Below are positions 1-11,643 of a DNA stretch of 64,000 nucleotides, one piece after another (within the stretch, counting starts at the first letter, position 1; the number at the start of each line of letters is the position of its first letter). Source of the stretch: Bryopsis sp. KO-2023 (taxonomy: Eukaryota > Chlorophyta > Ulvophyceae > Bryopsidales > Bryopsidaceae); the NCBI GenBank assembly GCA_030272585.1, contig BSYQ01000016.1, positions 248,001 through 312,000 on the forward strand, in the 5' to 3' direction. A program made the position numbers and the translations under genes. Below the pieces are notes generated by a model. That model was not told where the DNA came from and ran no database searches. It was given only the letters and a program-made list of their open reading frames with translations.

Positions 1-724
1 GAGCACACCAGAGAAAGCGTATTGATGGAGTCGCCAATACCTGGGACGGTCAAAGCGGTGGATGATGCTGTGGTGGCTCTCTTGACCAGGCTGAATGAAC
101 TTCAGCACAATTCCCTCGTACGGCACAATGAGGAGAGGGTGAGTTTTGGGCTTGTATGCATGATTTCTTTTTCAGAGGCGAGGATTGCCTTCTTTGTTCT
201 TGCTTGTTTTTTCTTCTTTAATTGTTCATTTTTCCATGCTTTCTAATCGACACACCCACTGTTTCTTTTCGATTCTTTTTTGTTATCCTGTGCGTTTTTT
301 ATGTGTCATGAGGCCAATCATTGACGGAGGTTCTCCTTCATCCAATTTGCATTCAAATTTCTATTTTAAAATTTGCTGTGGGGTGTGTGCGAATTAGAGC
401 AAGGCACATCGATGGCTGACCAACGGAACCAAAGAAGTTACACGAGCTTTGACAAAGGGCAAACTGAAAGCCATGATTTTGGCATCCAACATAGAGAACC
501 CACTAGATGATGCGATTTCCAAGATCGTCGAAGGCGTGAGGTCCCAAGGGGTGTTTGCAGTGTATGCCCTGAATCGAAAAAAACTGGGGCGTATATTCCA
601 TTTTCGCAAGAAAATGTCTGTGGTGGGGATCCTCGATTTGAACGGGGTTCAGCCATTGTTTCAACATCTCCAGGAATCAGTGGAGGCCAGCCCGCAAGTT
701 AGAGTGGGCATCGTAGATTTGTGA
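1..724 (+). CDS. SBP2: SECIS-binding protein 2-like, C-terminal RNA-binding domain (partial)
   Basis: The gene enters from the left edge in frame (first codon at 1). Exons are 1-138 and 398-724 (stop TGA 722-724), with a phase-0 GT-AG intron at 139-397. The joined 154-residue product is an L7Ae/L30e-type RNA-binding domain. A segment VVALLTRLNELQ is followed by a helix leading to KGKLKAMILASNIE, then FAVYALNRKKLGRIF and SVVGILDLNGV. That order and spacing match the C-terminal SECIS-RNA-binding domain of SBP2/SECISBP2, which recruits the Sec-specific elongation factor to selenoprotein mRNAs. The ALNRKKLGR block separates it from ribosomal L30e and NHP2. The N-terminal part lies outside the window. 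An AATAAA lies at 853-858. The alternative is another L7Ae-family protein, which I consider less likely. Confidence 0.85.
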
Positions 725-1322
725 ATTCTAAGTAGTTTGCATGCCTCCATTTTAGAGTGGTCCTCAGATGTAAGCACAACCATTGAAATCTCTGCCCAAT
801 TTTAGGCATTTTCAGTGTGGCAAGTTCCCTAAACTTTGAAAAACCGCGAAAAAATAAACCGACCATGACAATTGTGGGACCTCTGGTGCATCTGCCGTCG
901 ACTTGTTCGCACGGTTTCTGTTGCTTCTTGCCATCCATCAGTCAGCGACGCACACACACAGAGCCACCCTCTGATCCTGCCCTTTTCGCAGTAATCTTCC
1001 CCAGCTTCCTGCCTGGTGTTGCTGGCCACTGCTTGGCCCCCCGATTTGGTAAGTAATTACGCAAGAGAGCACACATTCAGCTCCCAGCCTGCCTTTTCAC
1101 TCCCCATGTCGGACTGACAGGCCAATCCAAGCCCCTGTTGCCCAGGCCTCCGCGAAAATGCCGTCGCTATCAGAGGCGGGGCTTGGCAACGGTGGCTTTT
1201 CGAACTGTACCCACCGAGTCGACAGCCGAAAAGTAGCCTGCCTATCGATCGAAAATAGATTCGCGTATAGATAGGAACTCGCGAAGGAGTTTCAGCGCAG
1301 AAAAGGGTTGTTTCTTTCGGGC
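725..1322. other. Intergenic stretch between SBP2 and the repeat-domain gene
   Basis: This holds the SBP2 3' flank with AATAAA at 853-858. It then holds GC-richer sequence that probably contains the promoter and 5' UTR of the next gene. A sequence resembling a splice donor (GGTAAGTAATT) near 1048-1058 could belong to a non-coding 5' exon. I see no gene. Confidence 0.5.
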
Positions 1323-4300
1323 ATGAGCAGAGGGGCGTCGGGAAAACGCAGGTCAGAGGCGTCACGTAGGAACGATGCGTATTGGACGGTGGCTGCTGCC
1401 GCCCTGGGGCTGTTTCTGATCCACTACCTGTGGTGGAGTTCGTTGTGGGCATGGGAGGAGCGAAGCCCATCCGCAACCTCTCCGTCGGAAAGCGGCGAGG
1501 TTCTGAGAGTGCCCATCACGTTCAACGGGGAGCGATTGGTTTTGGAACTGAGGAAAGGTCAAGAAATTTCTGAAACCGTGGAGGAGTTCATCTTGAGCCA
1601 CAACATCCCTGGTGACCAGTTTCAGCACGTCAGCGATTCGCTTCGAATTCAGGCGTGGTCGCTCGGTTTCATTGATAGGACGGGCGTCAGCGTCGTTGAT
1701 CACACGACGGGCGAGCCCGTCAACGTCGAGCTCTCGCAAGGGGACGACGTCGAAGCGCGACTGCGAGAAACTGGAAGGATGAACGGGGTCGCCGATGACT
1801 TGCTGGAGCCTTTCGTGGAGTCGGCCATGTTGTCGCTGATCAAAGAGCGAGTGCTACCGCTGTTCGCTGTGGACGTGGAGTTTAAAGGGATCAAAGGCCA
1901 AGTGCGGTATTTCCAGGGCGACCGCCTGGAGGAGGTCGTTCAAAGTTTCTGTAAGCTGCACGATTTGAAGGGCAAAGCCGTCAGATCGATAGGGAACGCG
2001 GTGCACGCGGAAGCGATCCGCCGTCGGGTGATTCCCTCGCTGTCGCTGCATTTGAACGTCCAAGAGCAGAGGACTGGGGAAATGTCCCCAGTGCAGCTGG
2101 AGGTCTTCTACGGTGACGACCTAGGCGAAACCTTGGAAAAGTTTGGGAAGAAATATCGACTGACGGGCGAAGCTACGGACGCAATAAAAGCGGCCTTAGT
2201 CAGGTGGGGACTCCCTCAGTCTCATTTTCAACTTTCAGTGCTTTATTCTGCCAGAAAACGTCTGCAATTAGGTTTTTCACTTAACAAAAGCTGGAGCTGG
2301 GCCAATCAAATTGCCCAACTCTTCTGCGGATAATGGACTGCCAACACCTTTTCCTAGTCTTCTCCAAGTCGAAATTAATTTTATTGGCCTTTGTGGTGCA
2401 AAGTTGCATTCGAACCTCTGTCTGACATTTTGGTTTTGCCGTCCCCTAGGCAATCTGTGCTGAAACGCATAATGCCGCTATTGCGAGTCCCCATGCTGGA
2501 GGTCCAGCAAATGGGCAGCCAACCCCGAACAGAAATGTGGTCAAAAGTCCATCGCAAGCCAAAGAAGACTCCCCCTCCATCCAAATTTTATTCCCAACCA
2601 TCGGAGAACCTCACTCTTTATGCAGGGGACGATTTTTCCGTGGAAGTCACGAATTTCTTGCATTTCCATGGATTGACGTTTGGAGCCAGACCAAAGTTGA
2701 TAGCTCGGGCGGAAAAGGCTGCAGTAGTGAATGGAGTAAAGCCCATTGCATCGATTCGCATTGACCTGTGGCGATATGACAAGAGGGTTAAAGAAGGAAG
2801 CAGGGCAGTGATGCCGATCTATCATGGAATGCCGTTGGTCGAATCGATTGCTTCACTCGGAGAAACGTAGGTGAAAACAGAAAAAATCCTCACAAATACG
2901 TAAGGGCTGCCCAGGAAGCAACGTCCATAGTCTTGGTGAGTTGTGTGTGTTATCCTGTTCTTATTTTTAATGGATTGAAGTTTTGTTCGGTCAGATATCG
3001 ACTCTCAACCGCCGCACAGAAGAAAATTCTCACAGATGTTAGAAAAGTCATGGGGAAGCACAAGGGAAAATCGGTGGCAGTGTTGGAATTGGCTTACCAA
3101 CGCCAAGGTCAAGTCATTCCGATGGTCATATCGGTCAGAGAAGGGTTCAGCATCGACGAAATCGCAGAAGAAGCTGCTGACAAAGCTGGGGTCCTCCCGG
3201 AAGACTCGGTGATGGTGTACGATGGAATCGTGCAAGAAGCTGCCAAGCTGAGAGTTTTGCCAGCGTTATCATTCAAAGTCAATGGACCGGACGGCTGGGC
3301 TCCGTTGAATATTTTTGCAGGAGATAATATGTCGGCCGTTGTGGAGCATTTTGTCGAGGATATGGGTGTTAGAGACAAGCACGATTTGGTGTTCTGTGAG
3401 GTGGTCAAATCAGCCATTCGTAGGCAGTTGATCCCGGCAGCGAGTGCCGAGGTAAAGGTGCTGGATCCTGGTTGGCTGGGCCCTGAAATAATGTATGTCG
3501 ACCTGCATGATGGGGATGATGTTTCGGCGGCCGTGGAATCGATGGGGATGTACTATGATCTGAAACCTTCCCACAAAGACGTGATCGCCAGGGAGGTTCA
3601 AAGAAGCTTGGATGCACAACTAATAAGAGTACCAGGGGAAACGGTGCTGGTGAGTTTAGGTGGGATCAATGTTTCGTTCCCCATTTTCGAGGGGGAGGAT
3701 TGGCGGTTTGTGATTGAGAGGGCGAAAGAGTATCCGGTGTGGGGGGATCCCTTGTCGGAAGCTGAGGGGAAGCTGCTGGAGGAAACTGCCAGACATCTTT
3801 TTGCCGAGGTCGGGGTTGCCCCTGTGTTGGAATTCATGGTGAAAGTCAAGCATCGAGGGGAGCTACGGTTCTCGATGTACAGGGACGAGACGATGGCCGA
3901 GGCTACCGAGCGGTTTATCAAAATGCACGGTTTATCAGAGGCGCAATCCCACAAGATAAAGAATCTAGTGAGGAGAAAAGCAGTGTCAAACCGACTTTTG
4001 CCAGCTTTCTCAGTGAACGTGACGATTCCGGGGGGTAGAACCCCCCTTCGTTTTTTCGCTGGCGACAATTTGAACAGCACAGTGGAGGTTTTCGGGAAGT
4101 TGCATGGTTTTTCCGATAAGCGGATCAATCGGTTGACCCGAGATGCACTGGTTAGAGCAGGAAAGGCGCGTGTGCTGCCAGTATTGGTGTTTAACTACAC
4201 AGTAGACGGCGATATGCACACCATCAAACTATTTCAAGGGGACAAAATCAGGGATGTGGTGGGTAGACTGGCAGCGAAACAAAAGAATTTGAATGCTGAT

Positions 4301-4534
4301 CGGCTGAAGGAAATAGCGATGGCCCGAGCTCAAGAATTACGATTGATACCCCTGCAAACCGTCCCGGTGATGGTCATGTCGGGTGTGGGGATTGAGGAGG
4401 TTTCCATCGACGTTTTCCGAGGCGATAATGTCGATTTGCTCGCAAGGGAGTTCGTTTCCACGAGGGGTTTGTCTTTGGATGCTGATCTACTGGCCAATAT
4501 TGTAAAGAGTCAACTTTCGGGTGGAAATGGCTAA
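1323..4534 (+). CDS. Type II membrane-anchored protein with about 14 tandem GD...F...L domains
   Basis: Exons are 1323-2203, 2450-2866 and 2995-4534, giving 945 residues; both junctions restore the frame and fall inside repeat units. The start is the first ATG. The N-terminus is basic (residues 1-18), then a hydrophobic segment (about 21-41, AAALGLFLIHYLWW) that reads as a signal anchor, so the rest should lie in a lumen or outside the cell. Residues ~55-945 are 14 divergent repeats of ~55-70 residues: a beta-hairpin-like part, an acidic turn (GD, GDN, GDD), a helix with pattern VxxFxxxHgL, a second helix ending in V or A plus basic residues, and a closing (R/K)hLPxx. The hydrophobic/turn pattern faintly recalls PFU-type ubiquitin-binding domains and small repeats found before glycosyltransferases in algae. 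No catalytic motif is visible and I do not recognise the family. Confidence 0.8.
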
Positions 4535-6600
4535 GGGGAAGAAATTACATAAGCAAAGAAGATTATCGTTTGTCAAACACATTTCCCCAAGGGCGAGAAG
4601 AAAAAAAGGGGGGGGGGGCTGTAGGGGAGGGGAGGGGAGATGATTGTTTGTCTATAGACCGTTTGGTTTGTATTGTTTGTTATGACTCTCTTGATATACT
4701 CGAGAATTCCAACACAATTCTACCACTTTTTTTGTTTCTGATTTCTCTTTCTTTCAATGAAAACCGAGGCAGTGTGGGCAAGTGATTGTTTTGCACAGGG
4801 AGCTTTTTATGATATATATTTTTTCTCTCTGTTTTATTACCTTTTATGTTTACTACTGAGGTTTTTTTCCGTCAGTGAATGAGGCAAATGCATCAAGGCC
4901 AAGCCATTTTTTTTGTTCTGTTTTTTGTTCCCTTTGAAATCTCTGATGTTTTGCCGTCGGAAGGACATTTGATGCTTTATTTGGTTAGCCAAGCCAGACC
5001 ATTTCCCGGAACTCTGTTAACTTGTGCCTTAGTGGGCAGTGGATTACAGCAAGAGTGTCGTGACGATTAGATGCAGATGTATGGTTTTTAACAAAATCTG
5101 AGTAGTTTCTGTTTTTCTCTGTGAGATGGAACATGTAATACCAGTTGGGGGATTTCCCCCTCTCTTTTTTCATTTTATTCCCACCATGTTTTGCTGTGGT
5201 GGGGCTAATTACAGTAATGTCCAGCTCTTCTCATGGGTGGCTCGATGTTGAATACAGAAAAAAAAGCAAATAAGAAAGGGAAGGATTATTGAAAAAAGAT
5301 TTCAGAAAAATCTTGTCAGTTTCATCAATAATGTAATCGAGTGTAAGCAGTTTGGGGTTGATGAAGCTTTCAAGGGTGCTACAAAAACCAGCCATGCATT
5401 CAGCATGTGCACTCCAATGGGCATAATTGAGAGGGAAGGCAAGAATGCATTAGAGGCAACCGAATGTGGAATGGATGGGATTCCATCAACAACACAAACC
5501 AACTCATCATGTAACTCCCCCCAAAGATCTTCAACAACCACCGACTATTCTGCCTGGGAGTAGAATATAATCCTCACTACTCCAACAGGCAAAGTAGTAA
5601 CACACACATATTTTTTGGCAATGCTCCAACCACCTGAGCTGATAGCCCTCAAATGACAGCGTGTCCAAAGTGAAGAATTCGACACACCAACAGTGATATT
5701 GTTTGAAATTCACCCAATGAATATAAATCAGCAATATTGCTTGTGTGGTGTGCCTTTAACCTTAGACAAACCTTTGGAGAAACTGATGCAACTTTATGAT
5801 CCGTATAATCCACAAAATAAAAACTCACAACATAAGAGTGACGGATATATCCAAGTTGGGGAAGAGCATGGAGTGGGCTTCTAGATGAAGAACCCCTACT
5901 ACTACACAAACAGAGCTTGTACATTGACAGGCATAATAAGCGGATTTTATTGGCATGCCTACTAAACACCTCCACCACCTATCCTCGTTTCTGGCGTTTC
6001 AGAGCAGCAGCAAGTAAATAATGGCGTAGAAATACATATGCATCAATCACTTGTCGCAAATCGATGGCAAATAATGCCTCTTGAACTTTGCTTTTTTCCA
6101 ACAAAATCGTGAAGCTTGACTTTCCATGATGCTCATTTGATGGATGAAATAATGGTGTTCGGCTCAAAGGACCCCGAGTTTGCGGTGTCGCGATGCTCCA
6201 GAAATCAGCACCCGCCATATTCGGTTCATATGTTGAATCCGTCAATGAGTGATGTTAATATTTTGATAAGAAAAACAAAGAGGGTTGGAAGACAAGAGAA
6301 CAACACTACTTTTTTTTCTGTATTTTGGGGGGCTGCAAAGCAAAGTTTCTAGAAAAAGACCTTTCATTCATTTTTTGTCCTGTTGTGTGGCAACTTCAGT
6401 GTTAGAACAGTGGGATTCTTTTGGTTTCCTTGTTTTGAAGTGGTGGATTCAGTACTTCCACAAACCAGAAAGCTTCGGCACCTGCCCTCATGTTCTCGCT
6501 GCTTATCCCGCTCAGCCGTCAACACAACCGAGACGTCCAAGATGAGCACGTGTTACTGGCCAGGTCATTTCCGAACCTGCCTTGGGGATATCCCATCGAT
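4535..6600. other. Intergenic, no recognisable gene
   Basis: This is the 3' flank of the repeat-domain gene followed by AT-rich sequence. It includes a G-run near 4605-4640. Short open frames on the minus strand (for example 5302-5541 and 5979-6245) have no family signature and lack convincing splice partners. They could be remnants of an old element, but I cannot support that. Confidence 0.5.
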
Positions 6601-7920
6601 GGGGCGGATGGGGGTGATGGTGTGAGTTTATTCGATAAGAAGACTCCTTGGACACCATGAAAACCCGGCATGAAGTCCGCTTGAAACTGTGGAAAGACAA
6701 TTCTCTCTGCGACGCAAACGGTGGGATCGATAAACTAGATAAACTCCAGAGCACCCAAAGTTCAACTAGGCTTGATAGAAAGCGCCAACAAACAAGTGGA
6801 CGCGACACTGTGGACTCCGCCTTTGGTCCAGGAAGAATTGAACACACGAACGAACAAGAACTGAAGGCGCAAGCATCGCTGCAAATGGTAACGTTAACGT
6901 CGAATCGCAGGAAGATTGACTCACGTGATCATCATCGAGCGGGATTGGTCGAGGGCGTTTTTCGTTTGTTGGGATTCTGGCATTGCAAGAACTGAAACGG
7001 CGATCTGTGTTGTTAAAAGGCGGTAAACTTGAAAACTGAAGCCCCTTCAAACGACAGAACACAACTAACCCGCGCTACTGCCGAAATGGCTTGGTGTCGC
7101 TAACGTCCGATCTTGGGCGGGGAACTTTCGACCCAAGGGCCTCGAGGCGGGGAGCTGGTGGCGGAGACGAAAACTTGTCTTATCGATTCATGCGTAGAAC
7201 GAAACCTGTGCGATGTGTTGCACAGATCCCTTGGATTAACTCTGTTTGGACTATGTTCAGGCAGGCACAAGCACGCTCCATTCTTGACGTTGTTGCAATC
7301 TTCGAAGCCTCGGCGAACCGCGCGGTCGTAAGATGGACAAATAAACGAGGGTACCCAACCTCTGGACGCGCTTGGGAAGCACTCTGCGCCCAGCATGGAG
7401 ATTGGTAGAAGCGGTCACGGAACCCCACTGCCTTTTAAAATACTTGCTGCATGAGAGCGCGGGCTTCTCAGGAGCAAACTTCGTTGCTCTGCGTGCGATC
7501 CGCCATTAAAGATGCGCGCTAACTCAAACGTTACCGCAGATGGTGGCCTTGGGAGTGGGGCGTTCCAGTCGACTGATTTCGGCGGTCGTCTTACGACGCC
7601 CACGACGTTTCCGAGTCGCTGGCTGAGCAATAGCAGAAGCCACCCGTTTGACAGTGGTGGAAGGATGTGACGCTATGGAAAGAACTCATACGGCAGCTGT
7701 CGCAAGCATGACCCTTTTTCAAGTTGGGTTTTTTATTTAAACGGGGAGGGAGGGATTTGAAGCGAGCAAGAAGGGCGAGATGGGTGCACAAGTGGGAGCG
7801 ACGCAGGAATCTCGGAAAGTCCACTGAACGAAGCCTCGCTTGTGAGTGGAGGGGTTTCCGACCTATTACGCCACCGAACGGAATGGTCGACGTAAAGCAA
7901 CCCGCGCTAAAAAAAAAGTG
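6601..7920. other. GC-richer island without a recognisable gene
   Basis: Base composition changes sharply from the flanking AT-rich DNA. Open frames on both strands reach about 115 codons but show no domain, transmembrane or low-complexity pattern that suggests real protein. A CACGTG box lies at about 6923. It could be a promoter region, a non-coding RNA gene or a degraded insertion. Confidence 0.35.
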
Positions 7921-10900
7921 AAACAGTAGCGGGTGATATCCGCAAGGATATTACTAAGATCTACGATGCGGTGATGTGTCATGTCGAAGCCGAGAGGCGC
8001 GTTTTTTTTTTCAAACTTCGACACTTCGGTGAACTTGATTATTAGAGAGGCGGGAATTCTTAACAGTTAGACTTTTTGGCAATTGCTTGGTTATATATAT
8101 CTATGAGGATTTTTTTTTCAAATTGGAAGGGGGGGGTGAGCTTGGCAGATGCCTTATGCATGCTATTGAAACAAAACTGAGAGGGGGAAGCGGTCAGTGT
8201 ATTGGAAGGAATGATGCGGGTACTGGAGTGACATAAGATGTCAAATAGAATCTAACCCAGCCAATTTTCTCATTATATTGCCGTCGATTTTTTTTCTCTT
8301 TCGACGGATTGGACTGTTACATGTTGCCCATCAGGGGAGAACCCTGTGGAGACAAAGGGGCGTCTGTTTTCTCTGGGATTTGCACATGTCGGCTGATTGT
8401 TAATTGAGCGATCGAAGGGAGAAAACATAACACGGCCATTACGCAGTCAATGAATGTTGAGGAGCACTCGGGAGATCTCAAGAAAGGATGGCAGGTTTTG
8501 CATCGACCATATTTTACATTCTGAACAAATTCTTGAAACCGGAGGTGCACATTGGGTTGCTCATTCTGTTTAGGGAGAGAGAAAAAAAAAAGTGTGATGC
8601 CTTCAAAATTTTGAGTGATGGACACTTAGCTGCATTCTTGCAAAACAGAAGTTAAAAAGAAGAAAAAAAAAGAATTGGGAAGGGGGAAAAAACATTATGC
8701 TGAGCGATTCCATGATATCGCTGTGGGTGTGGTTTTAGCCAAGCAAGTATTTTTCACAGCTGAGGTTTTCCTCAACCAGTGGCACCTGGGGTTGAAAACG
8801 AACAAAGCTTGTGCTGTATCTATTGGATGGATGGTTGGCTGAAATAGGAGGCTAGTGGTGGTAGTTATTCTTTTTTTTTTTCTTCCTTTTTTTAAATTTT
8901 GCAACTTGACCTACCTTGGGAAGATTTAATGATGGTAGTAAGAGGAGTGAGAAAAGGATAAAAACACAAATGGAGCAAAAAAAGAGAAGAAGAAAAAAAA
9001 CACAGCGAGAAAAAAAAAAGTATTGGATCAAGAAACATCGAAGAGAAAATCGAACAGTGGGAAGTTATCGAACTCCCAACTTTTTTTTTGAAAATTTTCT
9101 CTGATACACGTAGCTTTGAGGAGGTGAAAAAGTTATAAAAAAATGAGGAGATTATTAAAGGAAAAGATAAAGGATTGCCGTTGCCCCGTTGAATTAGATA
9201 CATATATTTTGAACTTTTAAGATATCAGGTGGAAATGGGGTGACTCATGTGGCGATCAATTTATAACAGATATTAGGTTTGGCCCCCGGCAGTGGTGGTG
9301 AAATTTGGTTGGATTATTAAAAAAAAATATGGAGGGGTGAAAAGCCTAATATTTGTGGAGGAATTTTCTCCGATGTACACAGTTTATGCCAAAACATTGC
9401 AAAGATGGTAGTAGGGTGCACTTTTTCTCCCTCTTTTTATGGAAATTTTGAAGGCAGATGGGTAATGGGAAAAGCAACTGTACATACTGAAAGAAGGGAT
9501 TCCCTTGTTTTTTTTTGGAGGATGAAATCGTAGCAAGAAATGTATGATGAGATCGTATTTTCCATTGAGTTTTCTAGAGAAAAAATTCCCCAAGGGGGGG
9601 AAGCTGCTGCAGGAAAAGGATGGGATTGGGAATCCATTCATGGATATGTTTTTGGTGCAATTCGATTTCGAGAGGGAAATTTATTGGGTAACGTTTGAAA
9701 TATTATGCGAAAATCGATGGCAATCGGTGAAAAAGACACTTAAAAAAAGACCAAATTGAGAAAGAAAAAAACAAGATAGAAAGAAAGAGGAAAACAGAAT
9801 GGAGGTTTATTCAAATCGTTTTTTTTGGGGGGGGAACTGATTATCAGCAGGTCGTCGAGACACATCTATGTGTATATTTACATGCAAACATTTTCGGTTC
9901 TTTTTTTTCTGTTTCTCTTTTTTTTTTCCCAACTACAGAAAAAAAATGTGGTTTTTTGTTAGGGAAAGATTCGCTCTCTTTCCTTCGTGATTGAGCCCCG
10001 AGCGTGCAGGCATAAAAGTGGTGGTATATAATTTTTGGATGGAAACTAAATTTTGAAAGCCAAGGAGAGAGGAAAAAAAAAAGAAGCAACAAAAGAGGGA
10101 CAAAGGGACAAGGGAAAAAAAAGGGGGAAGAAAATTCAATTGTGCTCATGGGTGTGGCAGTCTGTTTTTTTTTGTTTTTTTTTTATTCTACTGGGAAATT
10201 ATATCGAACAAATCAATGACTCTAGACCATCAATGGTTGAAAAAAAGAAAAGAAAAAGCGATGTTTAAAAAAAAAAAAGCGATTTTTTGAGAGAAAAAAA
10301 GGGAACACAGTGAAGAGAAACATAAGAAAGGGAAAAAAAAACATACATGGAAAAAAAAAGAAGAGGTGGGTTGGAAAATTGAAAAAAAAGAAAACAAGGA
10401 CAAAAGGGTGTATTGGAAATGTCGAAGGGTGCACCAAGAACGAAGATGTGGTCTATTATTGATTTCCCGGACCAAGCATTGACGGAGGTGGATAATTTGA
10501 AAAACGGATTTAATATGCTTGAGTATTTCGTTCTTGGTGATGTTCGATGTCTGGACATTCGTCGGGTGAAGGGTGCAAGGCAAGATTTGCAATCAACGAT
10601 GCCGGATGGAAGAAGGAGTGTTTTCAGCAAAACCAAGCCAATGTGATGGTAAGCTTCGAGCAACACCTATGCATTACTGTCAATGTGGGTATATTTGTTC
10701 TGTTTCAATGACTTCATTCTCAATGGTAAATGTAGTCTCTGTCACCAGCTCTGGATCAGGTAAGCAGCAATCACGCTCTCTGTTGCTTTCTGGGTTTTTC
10801 AATTTTGTCAGTCTGAGAGCATTCATCGATAAATGTGCTGGGGAAGAAAGGGGTTTATTGCTCCATTTATAGCTGATACTTGTTTGGCTGTGACTTTGGC

Positions 10901-11643
10901 GACCTTGCACGGAGTGAAAATGGAAATATGGATTGTATGGTAGTCTCATAATGTGTTTTCTCCAAGAAGATTCAATTTATTTTGAGCACCTGGGAATTCA
11001 AGGGATATGCTTGGGTGTGTTTTGGTGCCCCTGTTCTTTTCTTCTACAAATTCAAGAGGTGTCAGTGCTCCTGTAGTTGACTAGTTGGATGGGAACCGTG
11101 TAACAAGTGTGTTGTTTGCTTCAACTTGCTTTGGGCGTGAGTTCCAGATGTTGAACTCTGTGTTGATGTTGGCAATGGCGTGGTACGCCATGTGGGCGTT
11201 ACAATGAAATTATAGGTGCCATGAGTTCGGTGGATGCCAGAAAGTGCTGTCCAGTGTCTTGCAATCATGTTTCTCCCCCACCACAGTCTTCAAACCACTA
11301 TCATAAACATCCCATTATGTTCAATCGATATAAGTCCCGTTCGACCATGAAAGAAATCTGTGAACAAAATCGTTACAGACCATTCCCCCCAACCCACATT
11401 GTTCATCCAGCTCGAAAGGAGGAGTTCACCCTCCAGTGAAACGCTCCATATTTCTGAGCGAGCACCACTCAACAGCCGGGCGGGTTCCGGACAGTGTATC
11501 GGTCGTGTGCCAAGCCTAGGGAAGGAAACAGCAGCTGCGAACGTTTGCACAACGACGTCCTTGTTGCTGCGACCAAAAACACAGTTGGCGTAGTGCGGGA
11601 GGGAGCTTGTCGAGACTCAGGGGTTGGATAGGATTTGTCTAGA
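7921..11643. other. AT-rich, purine-skewed, homopolymer-laden intergenic stretch
   Basis: Roughly 8.6-10.4 kb is strikingly purine-rich on the + strand, with many runs of 7-12 A and several G-runs. I see no gene. The segment 10,410-10,650 is less simple in sequence and has open frames on both strands, but no recognisable family. The last 300 bases before 11,644 are presumably the kinesin promoter and 5' UTR. Confidence 0.5.

Noticed and set aside
5302-6245. Possible minus-strand retroelement relic
   Set aside because: The translated pieces look protein-like in places, but I could match none to RT, integrase, Gag or transposase motifs.
6648-7408. Two 105-115-codon + frames in the GC-richer island
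   Set aside because: No Met context, domain, splice partner or conservation signal; both strands give similar lengths.
10265-10666. Open frames on both strands around 10.3-10.7 kb
   Set aside because: The minus frame is extended by T-run-encoded Phe stretches; neither strand shows a known motif.
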